A stretch of DNA of 62,000 nucleotides, taken from contig WPIO01000031.1 in assembly GCA_009760855.2 (NCBI GenBank), positions 1,417,501 to 1,479,500 on the forward strand, written 5' to 3'. This DNA is from Cristatella mucedo (taxonomy: Eukaryota; Bryozoa; Phylactolaemata; Cristatellidae). A model generated the notes under the pieces. It did not search any database. It had not been told where the DNA came from and saw only the letters and a list, made by a program, of their open reading frames with translations. Below, piece by piece: positions 47,966 through 61,654 of this stretch. The position numbers were made by a program, and so were the translations under genes. Each line of letters starts with the position of its first letter. Position 1 is the first letter of the stretch.

Positions 47966-50250
47966 AAAGTATAATCAAATGATTAGTTAGAGCATGCACA
48001 ATGTCAACATGCATGACATAGTTGGAAGTGACGTGCACAATGTCAACATGTGAAACATAGTTAGTGATAGTATGCAAAGTGTCAGCATGCATAAGCACAC
48101 AAAGGACGAATTACGAGGAACCACTACATGCTGTGACAAAGGGGTGCGTTTTAAGCTTCTTTTTAAATTTTGTTAAGTCGAGGGATGTCGTGTCATCAGG
48201 ATCCTACGAACTAAGGCACGGTTTCCAAAGGATTTGAGGTTTTGTACGAAGTATGAGTCAGAACAGCAGGTGGTACGATGCCTAGCCTGGTGGAGGAGTA
48301 GTTCTGATAGGCAGGCTGGATGGAGTCAGAGCATAAAGGGACCTAAAAGTTAGTGACAGAACCTTGAAGTCGATACGCTGCTTGACTGGAAGCCAGTCCA
48401 GGTCAGCGAGAAGTGGTTAATGTGGCAATTGTGATGCTCACGATAGACAAGCCTAGCTGCAGAGTGTTGCACCAAGTGTAAGCGCCTGATTGCACATGCT
48501 TGTAGACCACCAAGCAGTGAATTACAGAAGCAGAAGTCAAAAAGGGATATCACATATGCATGGACCAATTTGGATGTAGTATCACAGATGGAGCTGATGT
48601 GATCGTCTAATGAAAGTTTGCATTGGAATAGGACAGCTAGATTCCGTGCAGATGCAACAGGTGTAATGGCAAAGCCTATTTTGAACAGTAAGCTTCCCAG
48701 TTTCCGGGTCACACTTAGTTTGCCTATAACCAGTAAGTTGGTTGTTATTGTCATTCAATTTATGAAAAATTGCTGCCATCCATGTGAGGATGTTATCGTA
48801 ACAAGGAGCAAGGGAGAGTAAAAAATTCGACGTGCTCGGGGCTAGGAAGGATCACAGCAAAGGTACACCTGAGTGTCATCTGCATAGAAGTAAAAGCCTA
48901 GATTGTGCTCGGCGATCACATCGGCAAGAGGGAGAGTATAAACTGTGAAAAATCGAACTAAGCACAGCGCCCTGAGATATGTGTACTGAAGTGGTTTCTT
49001 GCATGAACTTTGTCTACATTAATACTCTGGAGTCTCCCATTGAGACAGGATCTTAATCATTGTAGTGCAGTACCAGCGATGCCCATGCGAGATGAAAGGC
49101 CCTTGAAAAGAACTTGGTGATCAATAGTATCACACGCTGCCGAAAAAATCAAGCAAAACAAGCAGCAAGACTTTACATAAGTCTGCATTCCTGAGAAGAT
49201 ACACCCACCCAAATCAATACTAACTGTGTAGTGGTGAGCTCTAAAACCAGACTAGAACTTGCTTTGTTTCAGCTGGTCTGCCACAACTCGTTCCGGTGTC
49301 TTTGAAAGGAACGGTAGAAGGAAGACAGTGTGGAAGCTGCTAAAGTTCTCCTGGTCTAGTGTTGCTTTCTTAATTATTGGCCTAACAAGTCTTTTTGAAA
49401 GGTTTAGGGACATGATCTGAGGCTAAGGAGATATTTATTAAGTTAGTTATGCATGGCAGCAGCAGATCTAAGCATCGTAGAAGTAGAACAAAGTCTAGTA
49501 GTCTTATTTGACTAGGAGATGAATTTCAGAATAAGGTCACTCGTGGCCTCCTTGAATGTAGACATCCAAGTAGTGCACGGAATCGATGGACAGGAGTCAT
49601 GTGTTGGTGTAATTGAGGGACGTGAGTCCAGATGGGATGCTGCAACCTTAGGGATGGACTCTCTGATCTTGTCTATATAGCTGATACAGAAGCTAGAGAA
49701 ACAATCGACTAGGTCACCACAAGAATCAATAGGTAAGGAACCAACCTGGGAGTGGTTACAGAGATGGTTGATGGTAGACATCAGCATTTTTAGCTTATGC
49801 ATCTTTACTTACACAATATTTTGTATAAGCTAGACTTGGCCTTCGCTAGGATCGACTGGTATGATCTACAGTAGTCTTCGTATGCCTGACGATGGACAGA
49901 AAATCCTGATCTTGTATACGCTTTCTCAAGCTTGCGCTTAGTAGACCTAGCTAGTCTAATGCCTGTGGTAAATCATAAGCCGTTTCGGCGAGGGCGCACA
50001 GGTCATATAGTGCAAACTCGTCGAGCATGTCAGCAAGTGTGTTGTAGCATTCTACATAAACGAAATGTCGAAAGGGGAATTAAGCAGTAGGGGCGAAGGA
50101 GATATTTTCGCTCAGACAGCATCGATGTCAAGGGTCTTGAGGTTTCGCGATTCACGTATGGTTTTGAATTCAGAGGTGGGCACACACTGTAGGGTGAATG
50201 AGATCCGCGTGTGATAAGACGAAGAGAATTTTTGTAATAGTAGGGGATTA
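47966..50250 (-). mobile_element. Longest LINE copy (endonuclease C-terminus to 3' UTR)
   Basis: About 2.3 kb on the minus strand. At the right, EFKTIRESRNLKTLDIDAV (about 50185-50130) is the end of the endonuclease domain and linker seen in jockey/CR1-type elements. MHKLKMLMSTINHLCNHSQV (49802 leftwards) is the linker. RT blocks follow at 49150-48350 with SLDDHIS and LVQHSAARLVYREHHNCHIN. The 3' UTR has three repeat units, not two, and no ATT tail of its own. Many stops and frameshifts; dead. Confidence 0.75.
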
Positions 50251-50984
50251 TAGCATACACTAGTTAGAGATTATTTTATCAAATGTGTGACCCCTGTTGT
50301 GGGTGGGGTCGTGCACACCAGCCACAAAAGAAATACATTCGTACGTGATTACGCTCCACGTATGGCATACAGTTCTTTCCGTAGCTTACCAGGATTTTGT
50401 GCAAGACTCAACTTCGCAGTTTCTCTCGAAAGCGTGCTGCATCCATGGTACCTCGTAACTAGATGTCTGACAAAACTTCGGTAAGATGCAGTGTAAACAA
50501 TGAGCGGCTTTGACAACGGCGACACACTCTGAGGTCCCAAAGCGCACACTTCGCTGAGCTCTGTTCGTCGTAGCACGGGAGTAACTAGCTTCTGAAAGTG
50601 AGAAAAGCCACGTATCATTTCAGGACGATTTGGAGGCAGGAGTTAGCGAACGATGCGCTCAGCGCACGCCCATTCGTACAATCAACCACAAGAGCTCCAC
50701 TTCCGCTCATCGCCGGCGTTGACCGTCGTCTGTAACCGGTTCGGTGCCAACGTCGGCTCCGCAGCGCAGAGAGCAGCTGGGCAGCGCGTTACCGTTTAGT
50801 TTGTTTCAGAACGCTTTTACTTTTTCATCTTTGTTGGCCTAAGCCGCTTTGCGTCATCTTAGCCTCGCCGTACCTGTGCTGTGGCGACTACGCGGCGGAG
50901 AGGCACGCGCGAACTTAATGTAACGTAATGTATCTCCGTCTGTAACTTCACAAAGTCATATAGACCGTGTGGGTGTTACGCAGG
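50251..50984. other. No recognised feature
   Basis: May include more of the LINE 5' part at the left. GC-richer at 50640-50930. No exon could be supported. Confidence 0.35.
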
Positions 50985-51215
50985 AGTTTTTTATAGCGCA
51001 CTCACAGCCTAAGCGGCTTTCGGTACGCATTCGGTAGCCAACAGACTTCGTCTCACGCAACAAAGAGAAAGTAGGAAGAATAGCAGTCAGGAGAGCTAAA
51101 GCTTCTGTCGCCAACGGTCTTTAAGCAGAGGAATGGGACAGCTAATTTATTGTTCACACAGGACCTGAGGGCGCGAACTGGCTGAAACTGATGCATGACC
51201 CTACTTTCTATTGCA
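50985..51215 (-). mobile_element. Second LINE family, 3' end
   Basis: CGGCTTTCGGTACGCATTCG, then CAGACTTCGTCTCACGCAAC and GAGGAATGGGACAGCTAATT match 28150-28440 in order and orientation, with a middle segment of about 90 bp missing here. Confidence 0.65.
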
Positions 51216-52689
51216 GTGCAGTCGATAGTACGCCATTGTTCGGGGGGAGGGCGATCAGGGCATATACCACCCAGAAATGACTGACTTTAGGCCTGCGACA
51301 GTGTCGCGCGTGACGAGTTGCTACGACTGGATTCCCGAAAATACTGGTGTATGAATAGGGGAGGCAGGTAGGCCCTGTTAACCTCCGCCTGCGTTAACCC
51401 CCTTGTGCTTTTGCCCGCCCTGTAGAGTGAGCAGCTGTCTCGGCACCGCTGTAGCTGCATGCGGCGTATCAATATTCGACGTCGGCCAAAAACCGGCCAT
51501 TATTAAAGCTTCTATTTGCGATGAGCTCGGATGCGAGCTGACGCATTGCTGCTGCAGGACCTGCTGAACTTACTCGGCACTTTTGGAATTCAGGGGGACT
51601 AACGATGTTATGATACGGGTGCCAAGGTGACTTAGGACAACTGAATCTCCTTTCGTTGTTGATATGCCCTATTAATACAGCTACGGCAAGTTGATGACCT
51701 CGTCTCTTCTGCTTCCTTCCCCCACCTGAGGCCCAGTTCGGAAAGCTCCAGGACTTAAAGGCAAAACGTACGGACTATTACGTTAGGGCGTACGAGCCCG
51801 TCCGAGAAACTGAAACCTGGATTGCTGCTATTTAGCATCCTGCCGGAGAGTTGGACTCCACATTCACACGGACGCTAGAATGGATAAATAAATACGAACT
51901 CGGATACGAAGCAGTAATTGCAAGGCAACGTGCCTCGAACCGCACCCGACGGGTTGCTTTGCATGGGCGGTTTACAAGAATAGAGGTACGCCATTTAAAC
52001 AAATGAAATGAATCAGACCGCCGCGCCTTGTAGTGGAAAGCAAGCTTTATAAAAAGCTACCATAACAAACGATCGATCATCAACCATGCTGCGAAGGCTG
52101 TATGCACAACGGCTGGGCTTGTGCTCCACCCTACGCGAATCCGCTTAAGTAATCTACGGGTATCGCCGCCCTCGCCTGCCCAGAAACCTGGCATTACTTT
52201 GCAAGAGTTAGCAGGCCTTCCAGGTGGGAGCTATCGGTTGCCGGCTTAGTGATAGTCCTCTGTGGAGTGGCCGGCAGCTCTTCAGGTTCTTCATTACGGG
52301 CTAGCAATTGCACCACAATTTAGTATGAAGGTACTCAAGCGGCAGCGTTTCTAGAAGGGGCTCCCAATGTTTTTATAGACACGGCTACATAGATCTTGAG
52401 GGGGTGGCTCGATGGTTTCATTCTTGTCTATTCTGTTTGGGTTCCTTAATGGTTTCACAGACATTATTTGCTCATGCACTCCTATTCAAATTGGTTTCTT
52501 GAGGTACGTACCCATCAGAAGCTCAGAAAGGACGACGGCCCAGAAGCCTTTCTAGACTCTTCCACCTATCGAATTCCGATATGTAGCACTGGAAAATATA
52601 CGAAGCCAACTATTCATTTGCGTCAAACAAACCACTTTGACGTTGAAACAACTTCATTACTTTCATTATATCCATACATTTCTAAACTT
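51216..52689. other. No recognised feature
   Basis: A 78-codon plus frame (52468-52704) has no motif. Nothing else recognised in about 1.5 kb. Confidence 0.4.
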
Positions 52690-52985
52690 CCAAACAAACT
52701 TTGATAGGAATAGAAGCAGGTCTACTGCCATCAATGTGATTACTGGTAAATGTCCACTTTTGACGCCACATTCGAAGACTTCCAGTTGCACCAACTAAGG
52801 TGTGCTTTTCTCTATCAAAAAATGTTTGCCATAAGCCTGTTAAGCCTACTAACCTAAAGGCAGTGCATTTAATTTCACTGAAGGTATCGCCAGCTGTACT
52901 AAACAGATGTTCGCTCGGTTCGCTCATCGGTGGTGCAGAAATGTGGCCCTTAATTCCTATTCTGTCTGACCACTACTATACGGCC
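52690..52985 (-). mobile_element. hAT transposase relic, C-terminal dimerisation motif
   Basis: Minus-strand frame reads KGHISAPPMSEPSEHLFSTA then GDTFSEIK, matching the hAT C-terminal signature (P-x-SERxFSxAGD...). The residues after it no longer follow the family, and stops lie just upstream. Only the C-terminus survives. Confidence 0.6.
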
Positions 52986-53638
52986 GAATACCGAATGACT
53001 ATTTCGCAGCAAATTCGAAGCAAATGTTCGGCACAGACCTACTATCAACCTCGGCGAATCCCCAATCATCTCCCATCCTGGCATTCAGTTTCTATTTTTT
53101 TTAAAGTCAACAGCACCTAGTGTACCAAAACTAGCCCTAGCAGAGACACGAGCCAACAGAAAAACTGTAATCCCTCTCTCAAGACATGCTCAGTTCAATA
53201 CAGATGCACTGACAGGCTTCCGGGTACTGGCTACTAATGGTAGCAGCTGATAAAAAAGCAGATCTTTGCTGATCGAAGGTCAACGCAAGACCTGCTTTGG
53301 GAGAACCCACTGACGGCACGAACTTGACCGGTCAACAGCTCTGCACACACATATAACACCACCAAGAATGAATGACAGAATCGCTCAGACCGTTTGGCAG
53401 GATAACATCAGCTGGACATGCTTGATTGGTCCATGCAGCATAGCAAGAAAATACCAGGTTATGTGAGTTCATGTTTCAACAGTTTACTGACAATTACAGT
53501 AAAAACTGATAATATATATATAGCTCCAAAATAAAAGTATTAGTATTAGTGGGCAGGCCATGAATGGCTGTGGAAAGCCAAATTGCACGATATAGGAATA
53601 AACTGAGAAAAATCAAGTAAGCCTTCAACTACCATGGG
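52986..53638. other. 3' flank of rhodanese A, no recognised feature
   Basis: Contains a short TA run near 53512-53522. No AATAAA on the minus strand was seen close to the stop. Confidence 0.35.
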
Positions 53639-56600
53639 TCAAGCGTTCGCTTGCTTGGTCGCATATTCACTCCAGCCGCCGATATAGTGTTTCGACCTGC
53701 AGCAAAAATGTATTGCTTTTTTGCATTGATAAAGAAAATGCAGTGGATAAGCCAAACCAAGCTGCAAGCTAGATCCATACACATATCACACTCCAAGCCA
53801 CTTTTTGCCGGTTGCTAACAATATATGTCAAAGCATCTGATGGCAATTGCTATGCTCATGAAGCAGAAGGAACTTGGAAACACTCAAAAAAGTACTTCTT
53901 GATGCAGGATAAAAAATTGATGGCAATCGCTAAAACAAAGTAGTTTTAGATAGATACAAAACTAAAAATCGTGGACAATACACCAATACTAAAACTGCTG
54001 ATTGCTGAACACTTCCGCTTACATATAAAGGACATGTAAAGATCTCTCCCAAAATGGGTGGCAAGTTGGCAAGACTTAATTTATGTCAGGGCCATGAACT
54101 GCACCTACCATGGACGATACGACATACCTTTCTTTACCCTTTCTGTCTAGTGCAACAATATCCTTTCAGGGTATAAATCCGGCCTCAACTCAACCACTTT
54201 CATTTTTACACAGTGCTTTGATCCCCTACTTTCCAGCACGTCGAAACCAGACTTTCTAAACTTGAATAACTGTAAAAACCCAATTTACTAGTTCTGCGAA
54301 AAGCTGATGTTCAGAATTTGGTAGGCCCAACCCTCGAAATGGATCCGGCCACCATTGCAAAAAGTAAAGCCTGCTTAGACAAGGATACAATAGCAAAGCT
54401 GGTCCATGCATTTGTGACATTCTAGCTGAACTTCTGTAGTTCAGTACTTACAGGTCTTCCGGGCTCTACAAGAATATGCAGTTAGCCCAAAACTCAGCAT
54501 CCACTAGGCTGAGCTGTAGAAAACGTTGCAATCGCCACATAACACCAGTTCTTAATTACTTGCACTAGCTCCCTATTAAGCAGTGTATCAGCTATAAGGT
54601 CCTGCCACTCACTTTCAGGTATTCCCATTCTCTAGCTCCAGTTTACCTATCGGAAATACTCCATCATCAGGCTAGGCATAGTATCATCTGCTTTTCTTAA
54701 TCAAATCGCTTAGCTACACCTCGTACCGTATACTATGAAGAGCATGCCTTTAGCTCGTATGATCCCTAAGCCTAGAACTCACTAACGACTGACATCAAGA
54801 CAGCCCCTGAGCTCTTATGGTGCTGCACAAATTTCATTATTATTGCTACTATCTAATACCAATTCAGCTTTTTGATGTACATGCTGAGCAGAAACTGCTG
54901 TCTTCTACTCAATTGCCTTACCCAAGTTCAGCCCCTCTATCCGGATATAATCATCTGATTTGATGGTATTCCAAAAGAAGCTCAAAAACCTACCAGTTCC
55001 TCAAAGCCTTTGCTCTGCCCCAGAGCTGTCCTTTGTTAGTGTGTTACAAATTGTACACAGCGTAACTAAGGGTAAGTGCGATATATTTTGTATAGCATCC
55101 AGTGAACTTGCCTTTTTCAAGTGTGCTTTGAGCTCTTGCCGTCGGCAATTCTTTATTCGGTACATGTTGCTGGTCAGGGGTCTTGCTGGCAAGCAGCCGT
55201 AAGTGTCTACCTTGTGAAAGGCCATAATAGAGATTCGGTGCTTGGGGCACAATAAAGGCCTATTATTATTATTACTGACATTATAATATAAAAGAGGGTG
55301 ATCGTCATAAGGCCTATTATTATTACTACTATTACTATTACTAACATTATAATATGAGTTAAAAGAGGGTGATCGCCATAACAGGGCAGCATGTACACGT
55401 CACTACCCCTGGGTTATTAATTCTCTTGCATCGACTTATAAAGCACCTAAATAGAGATTTAGCCTGCATTGGAATCACCACCAATTGCACTGTAGAAAAC
55501 TATAGCAAACTAGAGATATGCCAAATTTGCAAAAAACAAATGAAACTTGCTATAACGACACCAAAACCAAGGCACTTACATCGTGTAGCCAGCTTTCTGA
55601 GCAATCTCCAGTGCCAGGCGACTTCGGCGACCTGACCTGCAGCTGAATATAATACCGGTTCCAGGAGGCTGCGGTTTCTCGACACCATACGACTTCTTGA
55701 AATTTTCGTCTACCATACCCAGAGCCTTTTCCAACTGGTCCACTAAAACAGGAGATACATCGATTCGACACTGGCATATAAGATACCGGCAGAAAGGATA
55801 GGAGTATGTAGATCAAAGCCGGCCGATCTACCAAGAATGCTTTGCATGCTGGTCTAAGATAAATTGCTAATAAATTGCTTGCCATAAACTCGTGGTCGTA
55901 GCTTCTCTAAAGAGTCGCAAATCAACTATATAGCGATTTGGTTCCCTTAGGGGGCTATACAAAAGATTGTATCATTACCTACATATCTACCCGTACAGCT
56001 GATGCCACCTTCTGAGAGTCAATGCAAACATTAATGCATTAGGAAGTCTTTTTTGAGTCTCAGCTGAAGGCGCATCTGTTCGGGTCACCTTATCTTCACC
56101 CCAGTGCCCGTGCTTCTGTTCCGATGCGTTTTGCAAGCTTCCCTGTGCATAACTGAGTGCTACTGGCCAAAGGTCCTACTATCCGATGACCCTGTCTTCT
56201 CGTTTGCTTTAGCATGCCGACCTAAGCACGATAATTGTTTGCTTTTGAATGCTTGTCTCAGCACAATACCGTGCATGTCACTGACCCTTGGCTACTGATT
56301 CTCTTGCATCAAGTTATAAAGCAGCTAGATAGAGATTTAGTTCTCTTAGGATCCTACACAAACGATTATTGTTACTACTATTCTTTGCAACAAATCTTGC
56401 TATCAGCAAGGTCACTACTTCTCTGAGCGATGGTAGATTAATTCCAGCCGATGGTATGGTGATTGCAATGCTGAAGCACCCTTCGGGCTGCTGGGGGACT
56501 TATAGGACCAAAAATAATTTCGGTCGTCAGACTTGTCACTCAGGCATAACGAACTGCTGAATTTCTGCTGACCACAACAATACAGGCTGTTTTCTTACTG

Positions 56601-57821
56601 ACATCTCGTTAGTTTTTTTTAAATAAAACACGAGGATATAATACGGTAGTAATTATAGTAATAATACATTTGATATAGCGCCCAGACAATCCAAACTTTC
56701 CAAACATTCCAAACTCTTTCTAGGCACACTACATTCGCTGCAACGGAAGCACTATCGTTGGCCAAGCAATCCCGGAGAAATTAGCAGCGGTAAGTACCAA
56801 TAAGCACTGAGATAAGTACTTACGTGGGACATTGAAGGCCCCAGGCATCATGCCGGTCTCCGAGATTTCATCTGGCTGCCGCACGTCAATTATGCAAACG
56901 TTTTGTTTTGACTTGAGAGCCGCAATGAAGTCAGCGTATGTGAGATCACATTGTGAGATTGCAGGCGCCCCAGTAAATGAGCTCGTGCCGTTTGCACTGG
57001 CTACCGTACGAGACGGGTCTACAACAGCCAAAGAAGTTTTCCGACAACACGACGGCTGGACTTCTATCTTTTCGTCAGCTGTAGTAAAGCGATGCGTGCC
57101 AAAAATACTAGACCAGTCAATCGCGGGAATTTTGAAATGGAACCGGAACCTTGTCTGAGCTACAGGCGATATAGCGAGTGGGTACGGTTGACTGAGCTGA
57201 CGATCACTGAGGACTGCACTGAGCTGGGCGTTTTGCTTAGCTGCCCAGTTGGCCCGTAGGACCAGACCGAGGGTCTGCAGTCCCCAGACCCCCTCTTCGG
57301 AAAAAGCCGTCGACGGTTTTGGAAGTGGGTACGGGTGCCTTCAAGTTGGTTTCTCCTCTGCAGAGCAATGCATCGACTCTGCTTTCATTGTAGAACAAGA
57401 GCGTTCGTGCACAAACACATCAAAAACACTGCTAAACTACAGCGGGTCGTGAGCATCGAGGCACAAAACACGGTAGAGCAACGGGGGTCTTAATTAGCCT
57501 GTAAAATATACCACTCACGAACGCTGCCGATTGAGGTCTATGCTTAAGGCATGCTGCAAGGCGTCGGCAGGGGTGTCGCAGCAGACGCTGGGCGGCTTTT
57601 TCGGGACACACATCGCCCGCTCAGCGACGATTCGAGCTTGTCTCCGACGATTCGCAGAACTACGCCGTACCTGGTCCGTCAGCGGGGCATCCATTAGCCA
57701 GATCTCTCGCAGCAGATGCCCAGGGAGGTAGGGAGTTCCCGATATTAGTACAGCTGCACGCCTGACGGGCCGAGCAAACCGCCAACGGTAGAAGTATGAA
57801 TGCCGCCGCCGGATACAGCAT
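53639..57821 (-). CDS. Rhodanese A, TSTD-like sulfurtransferase, 188 residues
   Basis: Minus-strand exons 57821-57671, 57018-56824, 55742-55580 and 53696-53639 sum to 567 bases, with intron phases 1, 1, 2. Donors CAG/GTACGG, C/GTAAGT and AT/GTAAGT; acceptors GTTGTAG, TGTTTTAG and GCTGCAG. Residues 1-50 start MLYPAAAFILLPLAVCSARQ, a hydrophobic leader that may target a membrane compartment or mitochondria. The rhodanese domain is 75-181: DLTYADFIAALKSKQNVCII, ETGMMPGAFNVP, the catalytic loop C150RSGRR and HYIGGWSEY. All family landmarks are intact, so thiosulfate or persulfide sulfurtransferase activity is likely. An alternative acceptor at 57079 (ACTACAG, exon from 57078) keeps frame and adds 20 residues. 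Exon 1 is the least certain part. The ATG is the first after an in-frame stop and lies in a GC-rich island. Confidence 0.82.
54345..54850 (+). mobile_element. Diverged LINE in intron 3 of rhodanese A
   Basis: AAGCCTGCTTAGACAAGGAT, TGGTCCATGCATTTGTGACA, then blocks to GAGCTCTTATGGTGCTGCAC and ATTATTATTG. No open frame; antisense to the host gene. Confidence 0.65.
55256..55380. repeat. Tandem duplication of about 60 bp
   Basis: AGGCCTATTATTATTATTAC, ACATTATAATAT and AAAAGAGGGTGATCG, then a CATA end, occur twice in order (55256-55310 and 55311-55380). The second copy has an expanded ATT/ACT run. Confidence 0.75.
55415..56392 (+). mobile_element. Three LINE ends of the second tail subtype
   Basis: Tails at about 55415-55480, 55905-55980 and 56045-56392. 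The last is the most complete, with ATAGAGATTTAGTTCTCTTA and a CCTACACAAACGATTATTG end. Exon 3 of rhodanese A (55742-55580) lies between them. Confidence 0.6.
56640..56755 (-). mobile_element. LINE tail, minus
   Basis: TAGTAATAATACATTTGATA, GCGCCCAGACAATCC, an internal CCAAAC repetition, then CTTTCTAGGCACACTACATT. Confidence 0.6.
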
Positions 57822-58442
57822 CGCAGGAGCGTTGGTCACCAAGTTCACGAGCGAGAAGTCGAGCCACGTATGAGAGACGCAGGGGATCGGCTAGGAACCG
57901 CGGGTTCCTGCTGAGTACGTGACCGAAAACACGGCCGACCGAGCGGGTCACGTCCTGCTATCGAGCAGGCGTTTCGAGCGAAAACATTTGTGGGGAAGCA
58001 TAGTCAGCCTCAGCCGAAGGAGCGAGGCTGCTACACACAAACGACGGCTAACACGCCAAGTGCGCAGCACTCGTGGTTCGCGCGTGACCGCATCGGAACC
58101 GCAAGAACTTCCGTCAGCCAAGCCCTGCGGTCTGTCTCAGACCCAAAACATTCTATCCGTTCACAACCAAGAGTTTGACTTGTATTTCTCGGATAGAATT
58201 GCATCAGAGACATACAGAAAGGCCTAGTTTCGTGCTGAATGTACTGATGTGAGTGACAAGAGTTCATTTCTTCCTATGCTAGACTGTGTATCATCGGTAA
58301 ACAGGGCAGGAAAGATAAACGCAACAGTATTTCATGCTCGCGAGCAAGTGAGGACACTTAGACGCAGACATGGAGCTCTATGCCACGCACACACATACAC
58401 ACGCGCACGTGTACGTGCATGCATCTGCATATACATACATAA
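57822..58442. other. Upstream region of rhodanese A
   Basis: GC-rich to about 58130, so the likely promoter and 5' UTR of rhodanese A. A CACACATACACAC run (58386-58400) marks the AT-rich side. Not otherwise annotated. Confidence 0.35.
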
Positions 58443-58520
58443 GTTATAGCATATCTTTATAGCGCGCTAAGAAAACTATATCTCTTTCTAAGCACTTTGC
58501 ATTCGCTTCAAAGGAAGGGT
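58443..58520 (-). mobile_element. Solo LINE tail
   Basis: GCGCGCTAAGAAAACTATAT and CTCTTTCTAAGCACTTTGCA, diverged from the main tail. Confidence 0.5.
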
Positions 58521-59407
58521 TGCAAACCGCCTGCAGGAGAGATGTGCTCTGCTCCCTGTCCAGCGTGACAAGCAATTATATTGTCAGCTGCGTTTTCAAA
58601 CTTATTTGCAGCGTTTACGGACATTTTCGTTGTTTTCTACATCTCAGCCCGAAATCGTAGGGCTTCGGTGTCAATTAGTGGTCATCGGGAGGGCATTACC
58701 TCCCTTAGTATTCCTTGCGGTTCCTTGTTCCCACTGACAACTCTTTTTTGATCGGTCATCCATTTCTGCCGCAGGATTGGCTGAGCTATAATGCCGACAA
58801 AAACCTACGGGGAAAACCGCCGATGTTCATCTCTCTATATAAAGAGAAAGCACTATGTCGCAAAGCATTGTATTTGTATATAGTACGTTTGTTATACGCT
58901 CGCGTTCATAGGACTTTCATCTTCATAAATGACTACGCATCTGCAGCTTTATATATATATTTATTTATTTATACCAATATATACATGTATATACATTTAT
59001 TTCTTTATATTTATATATAGAGGAAGAGAGAGGGGGAAAATACCACCACGAATGTACGGCATGACAATATAGTGGAGATGGGATAAAGAGACAACATATG
59101 CTTAAACTGCTTCATATACTACTATGCTGCATATACATATATTACACTATACTGCCTTTCCATCTGACCTAAAATTTCACATACACACAAAATTCAGAGA
59201 CAATGCTAATTCAAATCTTTATATCGCTGCAAGAATCAGTGCAAAACAGCAAACGTCAGGCTGTGCTAAAGAACGCTAAATTAAAGTACTGCTTCGCCCT
59301 TATTGGTCTCACTAGAGTTTCGTGTCGGAATAGCTGAAAGTATATATCTAGCAATATGGCTATTCGGCACATTAAGGGTCCTTAATTACTTAAAGGCGTT
59401 CTGCCGT
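58521..59407. other. AT-rich, no gene recognised
   Basis: TATATTTATT-type runs at 58950-59020. A plus frame there encodes only Tyr/Ile-rich low-complexity sequence. Confidence 0.45.
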
Positions 59408-59540
59408 CCTGATCTGGCCCAGGGGTTAAGGTGCTCACATTTTAACTACCGAGATCAAGGTTCTTGCATTTGACCGAGGTCTTTGGATCGACCCCTGGGC
59501 ATATGTGATCGAGAGTCAGTCTCTACACACACTATAAAAA
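59408..59540 (+). mobile_element. SINE-B, plus strand, degenerate
   Basis: A-box-like TGGCCCAGGGGTTAAGGTGC, B-box-like GGATCGACCCCTGG after a short duplication, then a decayed tail GAGAGTCAGTCTCTACAC. Confidence 0.55.
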
Positions 59541-59564
59541 TTAATTATATACAGAAGTATATAC

Positions 59565-60629
<1,065 letters not shown>

Positions 60630-60680
60630 ATGGTTAGTGGCAGCATGCACAGTATCGGCAGGCATAAGCACAAGCAGGCA
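60630..60680 (-). mobile_element. LINE 3' UTR scrap
   Basis: TGGTTAGTGGCAGCATGCAC then GCATAAGCACAAG: a single 3' UTR unit. Confidence 0.55.
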
Positions 60681-61116
60681 GTACAGCAGCCAGTAGCAGT
60701 TTGCCAATAAATAACTCGGAGAAGGGCAGCAGCCGGCACAGCATTCACCCTCCCACTGTGCGGATAATCACATTAACCTTCTTGGCAAAGACCTCTGACT
60801 GTGGCTGTCAGGTATAATGTCTTGGTACGGTATGCACTATCGGTGTAGAAACAAAACCAGCGATTACACATAAGAGTAAAGTAAAACAGCTATCGCTTTG
60901 GGTATTGCACACTGCACGTTTCTTTATTACAATACATGTTGCTTGAGCTAAGAATATAACTCATGCTGTGACTTTTTAATGATTTGGCCAAAAGCAGTCA
61001 TAAGGACACTAGCTTGCACTTCGTTTGTTTAGCTATCAATTTCAAATTCACTCATGCACACATACACACACATATACGTGTGGGTGAATTTTTTAACAGA
61101 TTGTATCGTTATATAT
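60681..61116. other. AT-rich, no recognised feature
   Basis: Includes a short CACACATACACACACATA run at about 61057-61075, before the TA tract. Confidence 0.4.
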
Positions 61117-61119
61117 CCC

Positions 61120-61151
<32 letters not shown>

Positions 61152-61174
61152 GTATATATATATATATATGTATG

Positions 61175-61231
<57 letters not shown>
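61117..61231. repeat. (TA)n/(TATG)n microsatellite, about 115 bp
   Basis: TA repeat with regularly spaced TATG interruptions, then pure TA. Confidence 0.95.
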
Positions 61232-61235
<4 letters not shown>

Positions 61236-61268
61236 AGGGCAAGTACCTAGGTAAAAAATAATTTCAAA

Positions 61269-61311
61269 AATCAGTGTATGCCAATTGATGATCAGTGTAT
61301 GCCAATTGATG
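61269..61311 (+). repeat. 21-bp tandem duplication
   Basis: ATCAGTGTATGCCAATTGAT followed by G occurs twice without a gap. Confidence 0.9.
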
Positions 61312-61654
61312 TTAATTGGATGTATTCTGAAATGACACAAAACGAGTGGTTCTATTTAAAGGTCATCATGGATCACTAACAAGGCATATCAAAGAAGAAG
61401 AGATTTTCTCGCTCATATTATAATTGATATTCATTAGTTAAAACATATTTAAGGCATATACGATGCTAGTAGGATAACGTGATGAGTGCCTGCCGAAGAG
61501 ATAAAAAACTTTATGAAATTTGTTCATGCCAAGTAGTTATCAAAGTGGACACCTTATTTCACAGTACATGATGACGGTGGCACTACAGCAAAGCCGAATG
61601 GAAGAGCAAAGTGCCCGGAGTCCAGCCGTCCACTTATGGTGTCCAGCTGAGTCT
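61312..61654. other. No recognised feature
   Basis: AT-rich; nothing recognised. Confidence 0.4.
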
